The notes: generated by a model from the letters alone, not told the origin. DNA of 64,000 nt from Rhyacichthys aspro (GCA_036850595.1 CM072148.1:3628100-3692099), one strand, 5' to 3'. Numbered from the stretch's first letter, positions 47,440 to 61,193 are shown. Numbers and translations are program-made.

Positions 47440-48330
47440 AATTTTATTGAATGGTTGATTTAGTCGGTTGTTTGTTTGGTTGAGTGTGTTGTTTGATTTG
47501 GATGATTGTAGGTTGGAAGGTAGTTGTGATGTTGGTTGATTTAGTTGGATGTGTTCTAGTTGGATGGGGGTGTTGATTTGGTTGATGTTGTTTGGTTGAT
47601 TGATTAATGTGGTTGATTAGTTGATTATTTTGGTTGGTTAAGGTAGTTGTTTGACATGTTGGTTGATTTAGTTGGATGTGTTCTTAGTTGGATGATGTGG
47701 TTAGTTGATTTGGTTGGTTGATTTGGTTGATGTTGTTTGGTTGATTGATTAATGTGGTTGATTAGTTCATTAATTTGGTTGGTTAATGTGGTTGTTTGAT
47801 AAGTCGGTTGATTTAGTTGGTTGTTTTCTTAGTTGTTTGGATGATGTGGTTAGTTGATTTGGTTGGTTGAGTTGGTTGATGTTGTTTGGTTGATTGAATA
47901 ATGTGGTTGATTAGTTGATTAATTTGGTTGGTTAATGTAGTTGTTTGACATGTTGGTTGATTTAGTTGGTTGTGTTCTTAGTTGGATGATGTGGTTGGTT
48001 GATTTGGTCGATGTTGTTTGGTTGATTAGTTGATTAATTTGGTTGGTTAATGTGGTTGTTTGATAAATTGGTTGATTTGTTCGGTTGATTGCTTTGGATA
48101 GTTGATTGGTTGATTTAGTTTATTTATTTATCTTTGCTGAATTGGTTAATTGGTTCATTTGGTTGTTAATTTGGTTGGTTGTGTGATTAGTTAATTAGTT
48201 GGATTTGTTGCTTTTGATAATTGGTTGGTTAGTTCGATTGGTTTGCTGGGTTTGGTTAGTTAATTGTTTGGTTTGAATGGCTGATTGGTGTTATTGGATT
48301 AATTAGTTAAGTTGCTTGATTTGGTTTGTG
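47440..48330 (+). repeat. TTGGTTGATT-type tandem array with higher-order units
   Basis: Almost 0.9 kb is made from words such as TTGGTTGATT, AATGTGGTTG and TTAGTTGGATG. A higher-order block, recognisable by TTGATTTAGTTGGNTGT, recurs at about 47538, 47664, 47808 and 47957 (spacing about 126, 144 and 149 bp). The strand bias is extreme: G and T dominate on the plus strand and C is nearly absent. Confidence 0.9.
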
Positions 48331-51164
48331 TCATATCATAATTTAATTCCTGTAAAATTCTTAATGTTTATAGCATATAAATCATTATAATGTTGGAATG
48401 ATTAACTATACATTAATGCACCAATAAACACAATGGTAGTTTGTGGATAATGATCAGGAATTTGAGATGTTTAATGGGTTTTAATCAAACATAAGACTTA
48501 AATCATCAAATAAATAAGGCATTAACGAGGAACTGAACATTTTTTGTGTCTAGACATGAAACATTGCCGTCTTATTTTCTTTTGTGTAAATGCAACAAAC
48601 GGAAACCTCTTACTGGTCAAACAAATAACTGCAAATAAGCTGTAAAGGTGTCTGTGGAGTGATGTGTGCTCCATGATTTGGACATTAACAGCCTCTTCTC
48701 GCTCGACTCAGGGGAAAGTGCTGTGTCTGCAGAAAGTGGGCCCTGAGGACAGTCAGAGGCTGAGCTGGTGACGGCCTCTCAGCCACGTCACTGGAATAAC
48801 GCACTGTTTTACTGTGTGTAACGTTATATTTGCAGCAGAATAATACATATACTTTTTCTTGTTTTGTCAAATTTTGTGATTCATTGCGCATTTCCCATTC
48901 GGCGGGTTGGAACAAAACAGTAAAAATGACAAATATGAGACTTCAAGAAGTTTAAATACCCAAGTGGAGAGACAGGATCTGGTCTGTTTAAAAGATGTTC
49001 ACGTTGTTGCAGATGCATGGGGCTCAAAGACATGAATGTGTTGAGGTCAATCTTCCAGAGACTGAGCTCAATCAGTGTCGGGACAGAGATACAAACCGGT
49101 GGCATTCATCCATGTTTGATGGGCTCCTCTCGACTGAGCTCCTGACAGCCAGAGACGAGTGAGACAAATGCACACTGTCAGATCACATTGCTCTGGAGCG
49201 TTAGCATGTCATGTGTTTTCAGAATCAATATTGCATATATAAACATTTTAAAAGCACAAAGGACGCATGAATGAGTAACATGCATTTCCCTGATCTGCAA
49301 GACTCGAGGGGGATCCTCAGAGAGAGCAGCGTTTATTCAGAAAGAACAAGTCAGAAGTTTACTCAACAAATTCAATTTCACCTTTTTTTTAAACCACTAT
49401 ATTTAACAAGATCTCATTAGTTATAAAAGAGGATTAAGAGACATATGAAAATAGAATTACGTGATTAAAGTCTGAATAATGAGGAATAAAAACTATAGGT
49501 TCTGAGTTTCTGAATTTATGAAACTAAAGAAATTATTTTGAGGAAAGTAAAAGAAAAAAAATTCTAACTCTGAGATTAAATTCAGACTTTTGAAAGAGAA
49601 AAAAAAAAAAAAAGTAACAAAAATGACACTAGCGACTGTCCTGGTGTGTTTTATATTAACATTATTGGAGCATCTTTTGCAAAACAGGTTTGTTTTCTCC
49701 TTCTTGTGAGTAACCGAGTGTCCTGTGTGATCTTTAATGAATGAGTCATATTTTGGTTTAAGTACATGTTGTGTAGAGTGCTGTTGAACCTGATTAAACT
49801 CACTTTCATCGGAGTAAAGGCAGAATGTTGACATCTGGAAAATGGGGACAGGCAGCGACAGAGGAATGGACCGAAAAACTTGACATCAATCACAACAAAA
49901 TGATTTCTGAACGTGATTAATTTAGTTTGGGAATGTTTATTTTATGAATTTGTTCATAAAATGTTTATTAATGTTTACTTATTTGGGATCTTATTGTATA
50001 ATTAAAATAAATGTAAAAAATGTTTGTCACTTTATTTTTTGCCGTTAGCTTTAGCTGCTCTAGCGTTTAGAGATCTGATCATAGTGGCTGTTAATATGTA
50101 ATAAATTCAAACAATAAAGGACTTATTTACTCTGTCATTATTTATAGAACAGAATAAAATGGGCACAACTCAGTATTCCTTACTACTTTGAGAGGATTTA
50201 AGAGGGTGTGTTGTAGTCCGGTGCTGCTAATCACCAGGTCCTGATCAACAGCAGGTGTTCAGACCTCTATAAAAGCAGAAATTGTGGAGGTTTGCAGTTT
50301 TGAAATATTCATGCAATTGTCTTAAAGAAGCATTTGTTTCTGTAGCTCAGTCTAGACAGGATTATTTGGAGTTGAATATTCTTGTGGATGGCATTTAAGT
50401 CATGATCTTCAAATTCATCTAAGGCTAGACAAATGTGACAAATACCACTAACATAGAGCTATATTTCATTCATATATTTATCAATTTATGCTAAACACAG
50501 GTTGCACCATAAGACTACGATAAATACATTGACAGAGTACAGGTTAAACTGGCATTATTTAAGAACACTTAGGCCTTTTTAATGTAAACAACAAACTACT
50601 GCAAACATTTTATCATGTAGTAATGGATTATTTTTGATGCTGCTGTCTGTTGCGTACAAGCTTTCCCAAAAAATAACCATGAGCATTACAACAACATACG
50701 ACATAACCAGCAGAAGTCTGGGTTTATGTCCGATCAATTGACCCAACCTACCTCAATACAACAGTTATAAATCCTGACTCTTTGACCTCCTTCATGTGGT
50801 GTCTGTGTCAATACTGGACATTAAAGCATCTTCACTAAAACACAAAATGAGGCATTGACCAAACTTTGCTATTTCACACCATGCACTGGAATATAAATCA
50901 GATAAACCCTGAAATAACTTATCATTAGAGTGAAGATTCAGTGGTTTGGCTCTTTATCTCCTTCCTCGCTCATTTGTAAGGACAGATAGCAGCCATTAGC
51001 TAATTAGCAGTCAATAGATTAGACTGTGTTAATGCTGTGTTAGCAACAATCAGATCCGATGGTGACTCAGTGAAATATATCCTACAAACGGCCAATGTCT
51101 GCTCGAGTAAATAACCCAAAAGTGCTGATCTTGGACATAAATTCCCAGCCTTGAAAAAAAGACC

Positions 51165-51190
51165 GTAATAATAATAATAATAATAATAAT
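51165..51190 (+). repeat. (AAT)n microsatellite
   Basis: About eight and a half uninterrupted AAT units. Confidence 0.95.
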
Positions 51191-52162
51191 GAAATGTTAT
51201 TGTCTGGCTTTGTGCTGGAGTGTTTTTGCTTATCTAATAACCCCTCAAGTGCGTGACCTTTTCGGAGAACGGCGATCAATACAGACGCAAACAAACCACT
51301 GTTTACTTTACCTAGGCGTATCTTTCACTCGCTTAAAAAGGTCAACAGACTCGCTGCCCTTTCCTTTCCAGATTGATCTAAGGCTTGCCGCAAAATGGAC
51401 TGTAGTGGTTTGGGCCGATACTGTGTGTGTGTAAATATGAGTTCGCTCGGGCTACTCTTCAAAGAGACGGCTCAAAAACGACGTCTTATCATCAAGTGGG
51501 TTCGGCTCCACTTTGAAGGCTCGGGCCTCTTCGGGATTGTGTGCAAAACATTACAGAGGCAGTTGTCGTCGTGGGGGAAGTGGCAACAGCGCTGGCTATT
51601 GAAGTTCAAGAAGAGTGGAGGCAAAAGATTAGGGGCTGTCCAAACGCTGCCGCTGCATGTAAGGCTTGATATGACAGCACCTGGGAAGTGTTCAGAGAGT
51701 CACTGCAACGAAGGATCAGCTTAATACATGCCTAAAAAGTTCTGGTTTGTAGTTTGTGAGCGGATTTGAATTATAATCTAGAGAAGTGAAATGAAAATTC
51801 TATCTTAAATCATCACGTAACATTAGTAATAGTAAAATAGAGTCCGTCTTTTCTCTTCATTCAGTTTCAAACAGGCTTGGCACGCTTTCATCTGGAGCGA
51901 ATCAACAATAGTAGAAAGAGAGGAAGCTCTTTGAGACACATTTAATGCTCAATGTAAGTAGACTTAAGACTGAACTTGGTCTCAAACACATCAGAAGGAA
52001 TGATTCTATTCAAAAGTAATTGAGAGATTTGCAGAACACTTTTTTACCACCAGCCACCACTGCTATCAAGTAAATAAAGAGACATATTGATGAAAACATG
52101 ATTTTTTTTCTTTCTATCCCCTAAACCTAGGCCTCAGTAATTAGTGTGGAATAGAGTAATTG

Positions 52163-52184
52163 TATTTATTTATTTATTTATTTA
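52163..52184 (+). repeat. (ATTT)n microsatellite
   Basis: About five uninterrupted ATTT units. Confidence 0.9.
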
Positions 52185-52755
52185 ACTACATTGACATTTG
52201 TATAGTGTCTACGCTGAAGCACAATGCAAAATAAATGTAAAATGATGTTTACATGAACTTTGGCCTGTTTTTGAAGAATAACACGTCACTTATTACATAA
52301 AAACTCAAATTTGCCTAATTTAAATGCTTTTATTTTATTAACAAAGCAAAATCGAACCAGTTTGACTTTGCAAAATACTAAGACATTATATAAAACTGAA
52401 TTTAAGACCTTATCTTAAACTTCTAGCTCCGAGTTCAGAGTTAAACTGATGTGATCCTGCAGTTTTCTCCATTTGATGCTCACTTTTCTGGCCTTTTTTT
52501 GCACTGTTTCTCTTTGTTGTAGCCATTGTAGCCAGATCTGGAGCAGACATTTTTCATGTGGGATTTTAAACCAACCAATTACTGATTATTAGAATGTTTT
52601 TTGGCGACCCGAATACAATCTTCAGCAACCCACTTTTGGGACCTGACCCACTGTTTGGTAACTTCAGCACAGACAGATAATACTAGTTAAGAATTGAACA
52701 TTATCAACATACATTTTTTAAAACTTAAAAAGTAGGAAAATTAAAAGAATGAAGG

Positions 52756-52794
52756 AAATAATAATGGTCCCAAACAGGACACTTGTGGTACACC
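52756..52794 (-). pseudogene. LINE reverse-transcriptase fossil
   Basis: On the minus strand 52794-52756 encodes GVPQVSCLGPLLF, the conserved LINE reverse-transcriptase block with two or three substitutions. Flanking sequence is not recognisable. It probably belongs to the same broad LINE type as the fossil at 40.5 kb. Confidence 0.6.
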
Positions 52795-55309
52795 AAGTTG
52801 AAGGAAAATTAAAGTATTATAAAAAAAAAAAAATACTTCAATCAAATCAATCAAAATGAGTAAAATGACATTTGTAAAACCATGTAATAATTTCAAACTG
52901 TAAAAAAGGCTTAATTTTATATTTCTGCCTGTTATTCACCTGTTGCTCACACTCCTTCCCGTTTGCAGTACCTTTATTTATTAAGTCCCTCTATTCCTCA
53001 CCAAAGTGCAGTATAAGGTCTTCTAAGCTCTGGAGATTTTAGCCAAACTTCGGTACCAGGCTCGAGTTTCAATTTCTCACAAAAATTACACCCGAGAGAG
53101 ATGAGAAATAAGAACAAGCGACTGTGTCTCGGAGCTAAATAAATGGAAACTTTCCCTGGTGTTTTTCACAAGGGATCAGATATTCATACATAACGATCCA
53201 GCAGAATTCCAACAGAGGAAGAAAGTGATAAGGAAACGTAAGTACAATTGACAGACTGCTGTGACTAATCCCTGCACGGCTTTCATCTTCTTATTTTAAG
53301 CTCACGGCGTATTTCCAGGTGAAGAAATGAGAGGCGAAACTGAGCTAAGTTTCTGCTATCTTCATTTTAGACCGGTTTAATAATGATAGACTTCCTCGTC
53401 ATTTGAGCTGCAGATCTGTGTGAGTTATGTGTCACACTACAGATATACAAATACATATATAGGGGTATTTGTATGTAGTGATGGTAACCAGACTTATATT
53501 TATTCAAAGTTCATTGTTCTTTTACTGTCCCGCTCAAATCTTTACGCACACTGACAAACAACAAGAGCTAAGTAATGGAAACATGTCGTAAATAGTCAAA
53601 AACAAATGTAAAAATACAATAAATACATGAACTTTGCAGCTGTAAATGACATATGTGCCCATTTCTTCAAAACCCTGTGATTTCTTTTATGTTACCGACG
53701 AGTGATTATTGATTTCTGGTTGTTTCAGAGTGACAGGATCAAAGATGAACAATCTCACCGTCACACGTCCAGATATTACCTGAGACAAACGTATGACAGT
53801 GTTAGAAATGTAGGACGTTCACAGAGATTTTAGTGGTTAGCAAGATGGCTGCTGTTGCTAAAGGCTTTCCACGCTTTATTAATTTAGTTTTCTCTTACTT
53901 CCAAACACAACAACACCTCTCAAGCTGACATTGCCTGATGTTGAATCATAGCCTGTGATGCACTTAGCCTCTGAACACACGGTGACATGCATCAGATGCT
54001 GGTTGTGTCTGAGATAAGTCACACAGTTTGACATGGATTCATCTAACAGAGCAGCAGCCAACGGTCCAAACCCTCCTCTGGGGACTGTCCTTCCATTCTC
54101 AGGACCTGCCTGTCGGAAATGGCAAAAAAAGAGACAAGACAGTGTTCTAAAAGTCCCATTGAATCACTGTGTCTTTCTTGTCTTTGTCTCTACTTTACAC
54201 GAGCGTATTTTTGTCATTTGCCTCAAACATTTGTATGAGAACCGTTGGCAGATTGTCAGTGGCTTTAACTTGGCTTAAAAACCTGTTACAATCTTTTATA
54301 GCTTTTGTTTTTACTTTAGTACAAACTGCTGATGCATCTGCTGTATATTCTTTAAATAAAACCTGTTGCAATAACGATCTCTCGGGAGGTTTAGAGAAAT
54401 GTTAAAACTCGCCTTATTCCTTCTCTCCATCCTCGCCAATGGCACAGACACCAGAGATCATCGGAAAAACAACAACATCTGGGTTTGTTCTCATCTCAAC
54501 TCCAGAGACAAGGCACTGCTTTAGACAGGCCACATTTGGTAAAGAATAGAAAATCTTTTCCCATAATCTGCAAAGTTAGAATTCATGAGGCCTGTAATGT
54601 TTGTTCTATTGTGTGTGTTTTATATTCTTATTACTGTACTGTGTGTTGCTACCTGCAGCTGTAGTGGTCCCTGAAGAGAAGAGCCATTTTGTGTTTCGGT
54701 CAATGCAACAAAACACTGTTCCCGTCTTCTTCTTTCACTCTGGCTGGAAATAACGAGGAGAATATTCCCTTATGTCTCATTTTGTTCCGTGCCCTCTGCT
54801 CTTGGCAGACAGGGAAATGCCAATAGGAGAATATTGAACCAGATAACAGACGATGACAGTGTTGCTTTAGAGGAACGGCAGTGACATTACTGAGCATTGC
54901 TCCTGAAACTGGAAAATCCAATCAGACTGTGAGACTCTTCCTGCGGCTCAAAGCCCAAAGTCAACGCAATGATTCATTCACCGGCTTTGATCAGGCCTAG
55001 TCCTGACTGGAGTCCTCTGGGCTCACAGTCAAACTGAAGACATCCACAGAGTTGGTCCCTGCAGCACCTACAGCAGCTCATGTTAATGTGAGTCACTGTA
55101 CATTTTACCACATGCCAGGTAGGTCAATATAAATTATTAATCTGCTCATAAACAGGCATCAGAAAAATCAGAAACACGTTTACAATATTTCCCTTGATAT
55201 ATAAAAAATGTCCAAAAATCATCCCTCACATTGAAGTTTGAAATGTGTGACATACCATTTTTGTTTCTATTAAACCTTACAAAGAACCAGCTGAGTCGGC
55301 CTGGCCTGT
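52795..55309. other. non-coding intergenic sequence
   Basis: AT-rich; I recognise no gene, array or element in it. Confidence 0.5.
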
Positions 55310-55475
55310 GTTTCAGGTGCTTTCTGGACACCTCCTCGGGAAGGCGTCCCGTCCACGGCCCTGGGGTTGACCCCGGACACACTGGACAGATCTGTCTCTC
55401 GGCAGGACTAGAAACCAACCTGGAGAAGCTGGAGGAAGTGTCTGGGGAGAGCTGTTCAGAAGGTTCTGGGTCAGA
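55310..55475 (+). pseudogene. RTE-like LINE 3' coding fragment, degraded
   Basis: GGGAAGGCGTCCCGTCCACG, CCCCGGACACACTGGACAG, CTGTCTCTCGGCAGGA and AGCTGGAGGAAGTGTCTGGG follow, in order, the end of a very common fish LINE ORF (protein wording GRRPRGRPRTRWRDY ... EELEEVAGE). Here the frame is broken (GRRPV in one frame, RTHWTDL in another). It explains a GC-rich 132-codon plus-strand frame at 55231-55629, which is not a gene. RTE is my best guess for the clade. Confidence 0.6.
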
Positions 55476-58400
55476 CCAAGAAAAGGGGAAAATAAAGGAA
55501 ACCAAACCAGCTGCTAACCGGTCAACCTGCGTCCCACTAAGAGTAAGGTTGGGGCGGTGGATGACTCTACACAACGTAGGACCTTCCCATTGGAGACCCA
55601 TTCAATTCACAATCAAAGCTGGTATATGACTTTCAGGATTCTTCCAAGATCAACACTGTTTTCATGATGCATTTTTTAAATTTCCAACTTTTCATAATAA
55701 AACTGCAAGCCACTTATGCCAGTCAGCAGATTAAATACACTCATATCTGTAACGTAAACATGACACAGAAATGTTTATATTAAGCTCATTTCTGGAAACA
55801 TACCATAAAAGGATTAAAGTGGGACATAGGGTCGACTCAGAGTGAAGCCGTTTCATCTCGAGAAGCATAATTCATTAGCAATCGAGTTAAAATATTGATA
55901 CAGGATAATATAACTATTTGATCATAAGAAGTATAAAATCATGAAAACTGCATGGCCCTTGGAAAAGTTAGTCAAATTGAAGTTAATATTTTATCCTTTC
56001 GCTTCATCACGGCCCGACGTCGTAGAGGAAGAGTGGGCAGTGAGTGGAACGCCATCGGACACGGCTCACACTGGAAAATCAAAAATACATTAGATAGAGC
56101 AGGAATATTACACAGAACCGCGGGGGCGACCCAACGTGTTATTATCATCATCATTCATTTAGTTCCAGCTTGAAAACTGCCCTCGGATCCATTCTTCAAC
56201 CTGTTCAGATGCGTTGATGCCCTCGGACCCCGGGGGCTTAGGCACCAGGGCACGTCATTAATGGATCAGGAGCCGGGGTCACTTACAAAGTCATCAGAAT
56301 ATATACGATATATATATATACATTTATTCATGCGGCAGATGTGAAGAGCAATGAGTGGAGCAGAGGGCATCTGGGCATTATGCTGCTCCATATGTTTGTT
56401 CAGTATTCAGGTTAGCACTCAATTATATTACATCTTCATTTAGAGACGGGTCATGGTATGTTATTACAGAGGTTGGTTAAAGGGGATGGATAGAATAATA
56501 GTTCAAAATGTTGGTGTAAAAGGGCTGTGTTTGTAGTAATGATCGTTTAAACACACACTCGGTAAATCTTTACGCAACACATATTTCTGCATTGTTTTAG
56601 TAAAGCTTTGCATAAACTAAAAAGTACTCTGAGCGGGAAGTGTGTACGAAAAGTGGAATAGAGTGATTTACTTCGGGTTAGCGTCTCTCACCGCGGCAGA
56701 ATGAGCAAAAAGACGATTTTTAAAGAATATCTGAATGGAGCGTAAAAGATCTAAGACAGAAAAATGCAAATGAATTCCTTTAGTGGCTATTGTCGTGTGT
56801 AAATTTAAAATGCTGGACATGTTTGTGCAACCCTTTACCAGGGGAAAGACTGCTGTTGTTTGTGCAAAGATGATTTGGCCGAATTCTGTCTTTTTTGCCG
56901 AGTATTTTGTCTTGAGTCTTGCTCTGAACAGTCTCTGGTGTTAACTCTGTCCCTGGTCACAGACATGAGACACTGAAGGATGTTGCTACGACCACAAAAA
57001 AAAAAGGACTATTCGTTTGTGTCAGTTTATATATATATATACATTTAGTGGTGTTAGCTAATAAAAAGGTTCTGCAAATACGACACTGTTGTGACCGGTT
57101 GATGTGAAGGTAACATTAGCAAACAGCGATTTTTCAGAAACTTTTCGAGGAGAAAATGGATTAATTCAAAAAAGTTGCATAAAACAAAACTGTCGCGATT
57201 TAAAATCTTTATTTTTGCCATAGTTAGTTACAATTTGCACCTCTCTCGCTGCCGCAGAATTAGGTCTGGCTCATTTATTCATTAATCGATATTAAAGGGA
57301 GATATACCACTTTTTTTTTTATAGCATTTGCATTTAAATATAGAGTGAAAACATTTTACAGTATCTTTCTTTTTTACTTTCCTTTTTAGTGCTGTTAAAG
57401 AAATTTCCATTTATCATGACGTTCATTAGAATCTCCACAGAAGTCTCAGTAAAAACTCACAGAAAGCTTCCCTGTATTCTTGTCGGCACATATAAATGTC
57501 CGTATATGTCTTCTATCCGTCTCTATTATTATGAAACATTTAGTGCAGACATCTGCCACGTTAACAGCAGCAGCAACAAACGCTGCTACAGGAAGCCACT
57601 TTTCTCCACAAATGGGCTTCAAAACAAACAGCGTTCCTCTAAAACTGGAGATGGTATCAGCTAAATGGTGTCTCTTAAGTTTTATCTACAGAGTTATATA
57701 TATATTTATAAAAAAACCCACAAACAATTACAGTCTGCGTTCAGTCGTGTGGCTGATAAGCATCTGAAATTACAGCCAGACGTGAAAAATTGGAGGTGTT
57801 TGCTTGCGGTAGAAAATTGCCACAATACAATTACCCTGTCACCAACAACTATATATATCCCACATATTGAACAAAAGCTGCAGACCTCCCTTTGCCTTCG
57901 ACTCATTTATTCCTTCTACAGCCCCTTCACCATTAATCCTTGTCAGCCTTTTTATTTCCCATCGATCGGCTAAGTTGCTAAGTAGCATACTGTTGGTGGG
58001 ACTATTCTAGCAGCCGAAGGAGATAAATACACCCCATTGATTTTTGTGACTAAGAATTAGGCATTCGTCTTTAGATGCAATATTTGCAGCGTACTGTGGT
58101 ATTAGGTTAATCTATGCTCTCAGTGGATTTATTGGACCAACCTCGTCTCATTTACAAGTTATAATACACTGGCAGTAGGTCAAAGTCCCATCTCAGCGAC
58201 CTGACCTGTTATTACACATGATTATAGCTGTTATTTACTGTAACCGTCAACAAAATGTCAACATATCGCTGGAATTTCTCCAATCATTATTACATTTTCA
58301 GAACTGTGCTGTATTTTTTTAAAATCTGACCAGGTTTTAAATCATGTCGACCAATTAAAACTCTTAGAACTGTGTGCTTTAATTCTCTGAGTGTTTATCC

Positions 58401-59817
58401 AATTGCATTTATTCTGCGAATGTGAAAATCCAAATCAAATCCAAAGAGGCCAGACTAATTCTTTGTATAAAATAAAATAATAAGGATAAGTGGTCAGGCA
58501 GACTTTTTAGCATTTGACCGTAAAAATGTATTTATACAATTATAGAAATATAAATATCTGTAGGCAGCTCTAATCCATTTTTAGTTATTTGCCATATTTT
58601 TTCATTTTAAGTTAATTGTAATTGTGTAGTACAAAATAATATTATATGTATTTTATTTTGAAGTAAAATCTGCAAAAAATGTCACTGAAAGAAACAGTAA
58701 ATGAATAATAAACTACTCGTGTGACTGTAATCATTACTATTTTAATATATTGTTGTGAAAACAGAATTATTAAATGTATTTTTATAATAATAGACAAAAA
58801 AAAAATCACTTTAGAAACTGTTATAAAGATATGAGCAATAGAAAGTCAATGGAAATATTGTATTTTTGCTGGTATTTCTGCCTCATTATGTATTATACCT
58901 TATACAGGATGATTTGATTTAGAGCAGACTTTATCTTCACAAACATTTGATCAGGTCTCGTTTGTTGAGACAACTGCCTGCTTCTGTAAACGGGATGACG
59001 CCAGCTCTGGGGCAATAACACAAAATGCACTTGAAGAGGGTGAAAAGCTGTGAAACTGCAGAGCTGAGTGATATTTATCTGCGTGGTTCACCTTTCCTCT
59101 CGACCCCTTTTATCTGACGCATTTAAGGCTAATCAAAAAGATACACTCTCATTTCGTTTTCCATCGGAACAAAAAGAAAAAGATCAGAGCGTTTGTCGGT
59201 TTTTTTTGTGTCTTTTATTCTCAAGGGCTTTTTTTAGGAGTTTGTACGTCTTCCATTGATTCAGAGTTCATCAGATCCTCATTAAAAACAAGCAAATGGA
59301 AATGCCTTAGCGCTGAGGTAGAAGACCACCCAAACTGCTTCCTGCTCCCGAACACTTGCCCCCGGAGGTGACAGGCACGTCGCCATTATTTACCCTCCTG
59401 CCTCCACCCGCACCGCCGGCAACTGGCTCAAAGGTCAGTGGGCCGGGTGTAAGTGTCTGCCTCTTTTTTTCACCCCAGCCCCCAGCCGTTAGCACCTCGG
59501 CGTCGCTCCTCAGAAATGTGATACCCCCACAGCTGCTGCCCCCGGCGCTCCACAGGGCCCGGGGCAGTGGCAACGACAAGTACACTTCATTAATAAAGCG
59601 TTTATTTGGAGGCGATCCCTGCTCTGTTATGGATCTCCTGATCAGCAGAGTTAATCAATTAAAATTAAATAAAGTACTCACGTTACTGAGTCGTTTTTCT
59701 GGGGTAATTGTGATTAAGATCATTATATAAGTCATTTTACTTGGAATTGAGTATAATTTAAATCATGTAATCTACTTTGTTACTATTGAAGCATATCTAG
59801 TTACTGAACAAGTGACT
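55476..59817. other. non-coding intergenic sequence
   Basis: No gene is recognised. Two GC- and CpG-richer patches stand out: about 56000-56280 (ACGGCCCGACGTCGTAG; CCTCGGACCCCGGGGGC) and about 59330-59580 (CCACCCGCACCGCCGGC). Short (TA)n runs lie at 56309-56320 and near 57030, and a CAGCAGCAACAAACGCTGC patch near 57565. Confidence 0.5.
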
Positions 59818-60493
59818 GAACAATGTGGTGAAGGGTCACGATAGTTACAAAAAATACTTTCAGGGGTCAAAGGTGGTGACATCTGGAAGCTTTTATCAAT
59901 TTTTTTTCATTCGAGTCTTACAAAAGTTGTCTTTAACATTTATATCCACCTTTTAAACCGGTTTTAGTGAGATTTGAACAGGTTTTAGACATATTTTAAC
60001 AGGTTTTAGTTGGATTTGAACAGGTTTTAGACATATTTTAACAGGTTTTAGTTGGATTTGAACAGGTTTTAGACATATTTTAACAGGTTTTAGTGGATTT
60101 GAACAGGTTTTAGTTGGATCTGAACAGCTTTAAGATGGATTTGAACAGGTTTTAGTTGGATTTGAACAGGTTTTAGACATATTTTAACAGGTTTTAGTTG
60201 GATTTGAACAGGTTTTAGACATATTTTAACAGGTTTTAGTTGGATTTGAACAGGTTTAAGTTGGCTCTGAACAGCTTTAAGATCGATTTGAACAGCTTTA
60301 AGATGGATTTGAACAGGTTTTAGATAGATTTGAAGTGGCTTTAATTGCATTTGAACATGTTTTAGTTGGGTTTTTGGTTGGATTTGTTCAAATCTATTTA
60401 AAACCTGTTTTAATCCAATTAAAACCTAGTGCCAAAAATATCACCTTCTAAATGTATTAAAAGTACATAAAATACTTGAGTTTGACATGTGTG
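59818..60493 (+). mobile_element. hAT-like element with 21-bp minisatellite, copy D
   Basis: The left portion (GTGGTGAAGGGTCACGATAG, then GGTGACATCTGGAAGCTTTT) matches copy A; its outermost terminus is eroded. The right end is CTTGAGTTTGACATGTGTG. The array at about 59955-60375 has units like copy C, often alternating with the variant ACATATTTTAACAGG so that a roughly 42-bp higher-order unit appears, then two inverted units near 60388-60430. Flanks on both sides carry another fish repeat type (GAGTACAATTTAA). Confidence 0.65.
59955..60375 (+). repeat. 21-bp minisatellite array in copy D
   Basis: There are about 20 units. A dimer of one GGTTTTAGTTGG unit and one GGTTTTAGACAT unit repeats several times at 59970-60250; 60120-60330 carries AGCTTTAAGATGG variants. 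Confidence 0.85.
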
Positions 60494-61193
60494 TTTAGGC
60501 TATAGCATGTCATCCTAAACTAGAAAACACTTTAACATAGATTGAAGATGATAAGAAAGAAAGTCCACCTCGAAATTTTAATTTTAAGATTAGAAACTTG
60601 AAAAATAGGATTTTAAAAGTTATTGCATTGGAGATTGTTAGAGAAAACTCGGAAATATAATTTGACAATTTAAAAAAGTTTGCCTGCTCTAAGATGCAAA
60701 TAAAATCACATTAAAAATAACTTTGAGTGGTTTTTTGAATCAATTCTCTACATTCACTTGAGCATTTTTAACAGGAGTACTTGAACTTGTAACTGAGTAC
60801 AATTTAACCATGTAACTGTACTTTTACTTGATAATTTCACTCCTGTTTCCATCACGTCTCTGTCTCGACTCGTTTGCTAACACTCACCGCTGAAGAGTTA
60901 GCAAACAGAGCAATAGTTTATGTCGCACAGTTTGTTTTGCTCTGAATATATACAGACAGTGCAAGTAAACGGGGCTTGAGTAAGTGGACAGGCTTAAGCA
61001 AGTTTTAAATACTAATGAGTGCAGTGTGTGTGTGAACAGAGGGACATAGCGGCAGCGTATTGAGTTTAATCATTTTTGACCTTCATAGTTAATTAATTAC
61101 TAATTATTTAAAGGTTAAAGGATTGACAAGTTTTAATCCCTCTAAAATGAAACAGCTGGAGGAGGGACTTTGGGAGGCAATTTAAAATGTATC
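60494..61193. other. non-coding; repeat remnant near 60770-60835
   Basis: GGAGTACTTGAACTTGTAAC then TGAGTACAATTTAACCATGT resembles the flank on the other side of copy D (GAATTGAGTATAATTTAAAT near 59747). No gene is seen. Confidence 0.4.

Larger units (their letters stand above)
48331..52755. other. non-coding intergenic sequence
   Basis: No gene is recognised. It contains an (AAT)n microsatellite at 51165-51190, a (TTTA)n run at 52163-52184 and a CpG-bearing patch near 51250-51560. Confidence 0.55.

Noticed and set aside
55231..55629. 132-codon plus-strand ORF as a novel gene
   Set aside because: Its GC-rich core is the degraded end of a common fish LINE ORF, in a shifted frame.
59356..59730. 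proline-rich 124-codon ORF
   Set aside because: Produced by a C-rich patch; no domain, and the downstream half is AT-rich and random.
60090..60350. 86-codon minus-strand ORF with QIQLKPV repeats
   Set aside because: Same cause as the 14-kb ORF: 21-bp array in copy D.
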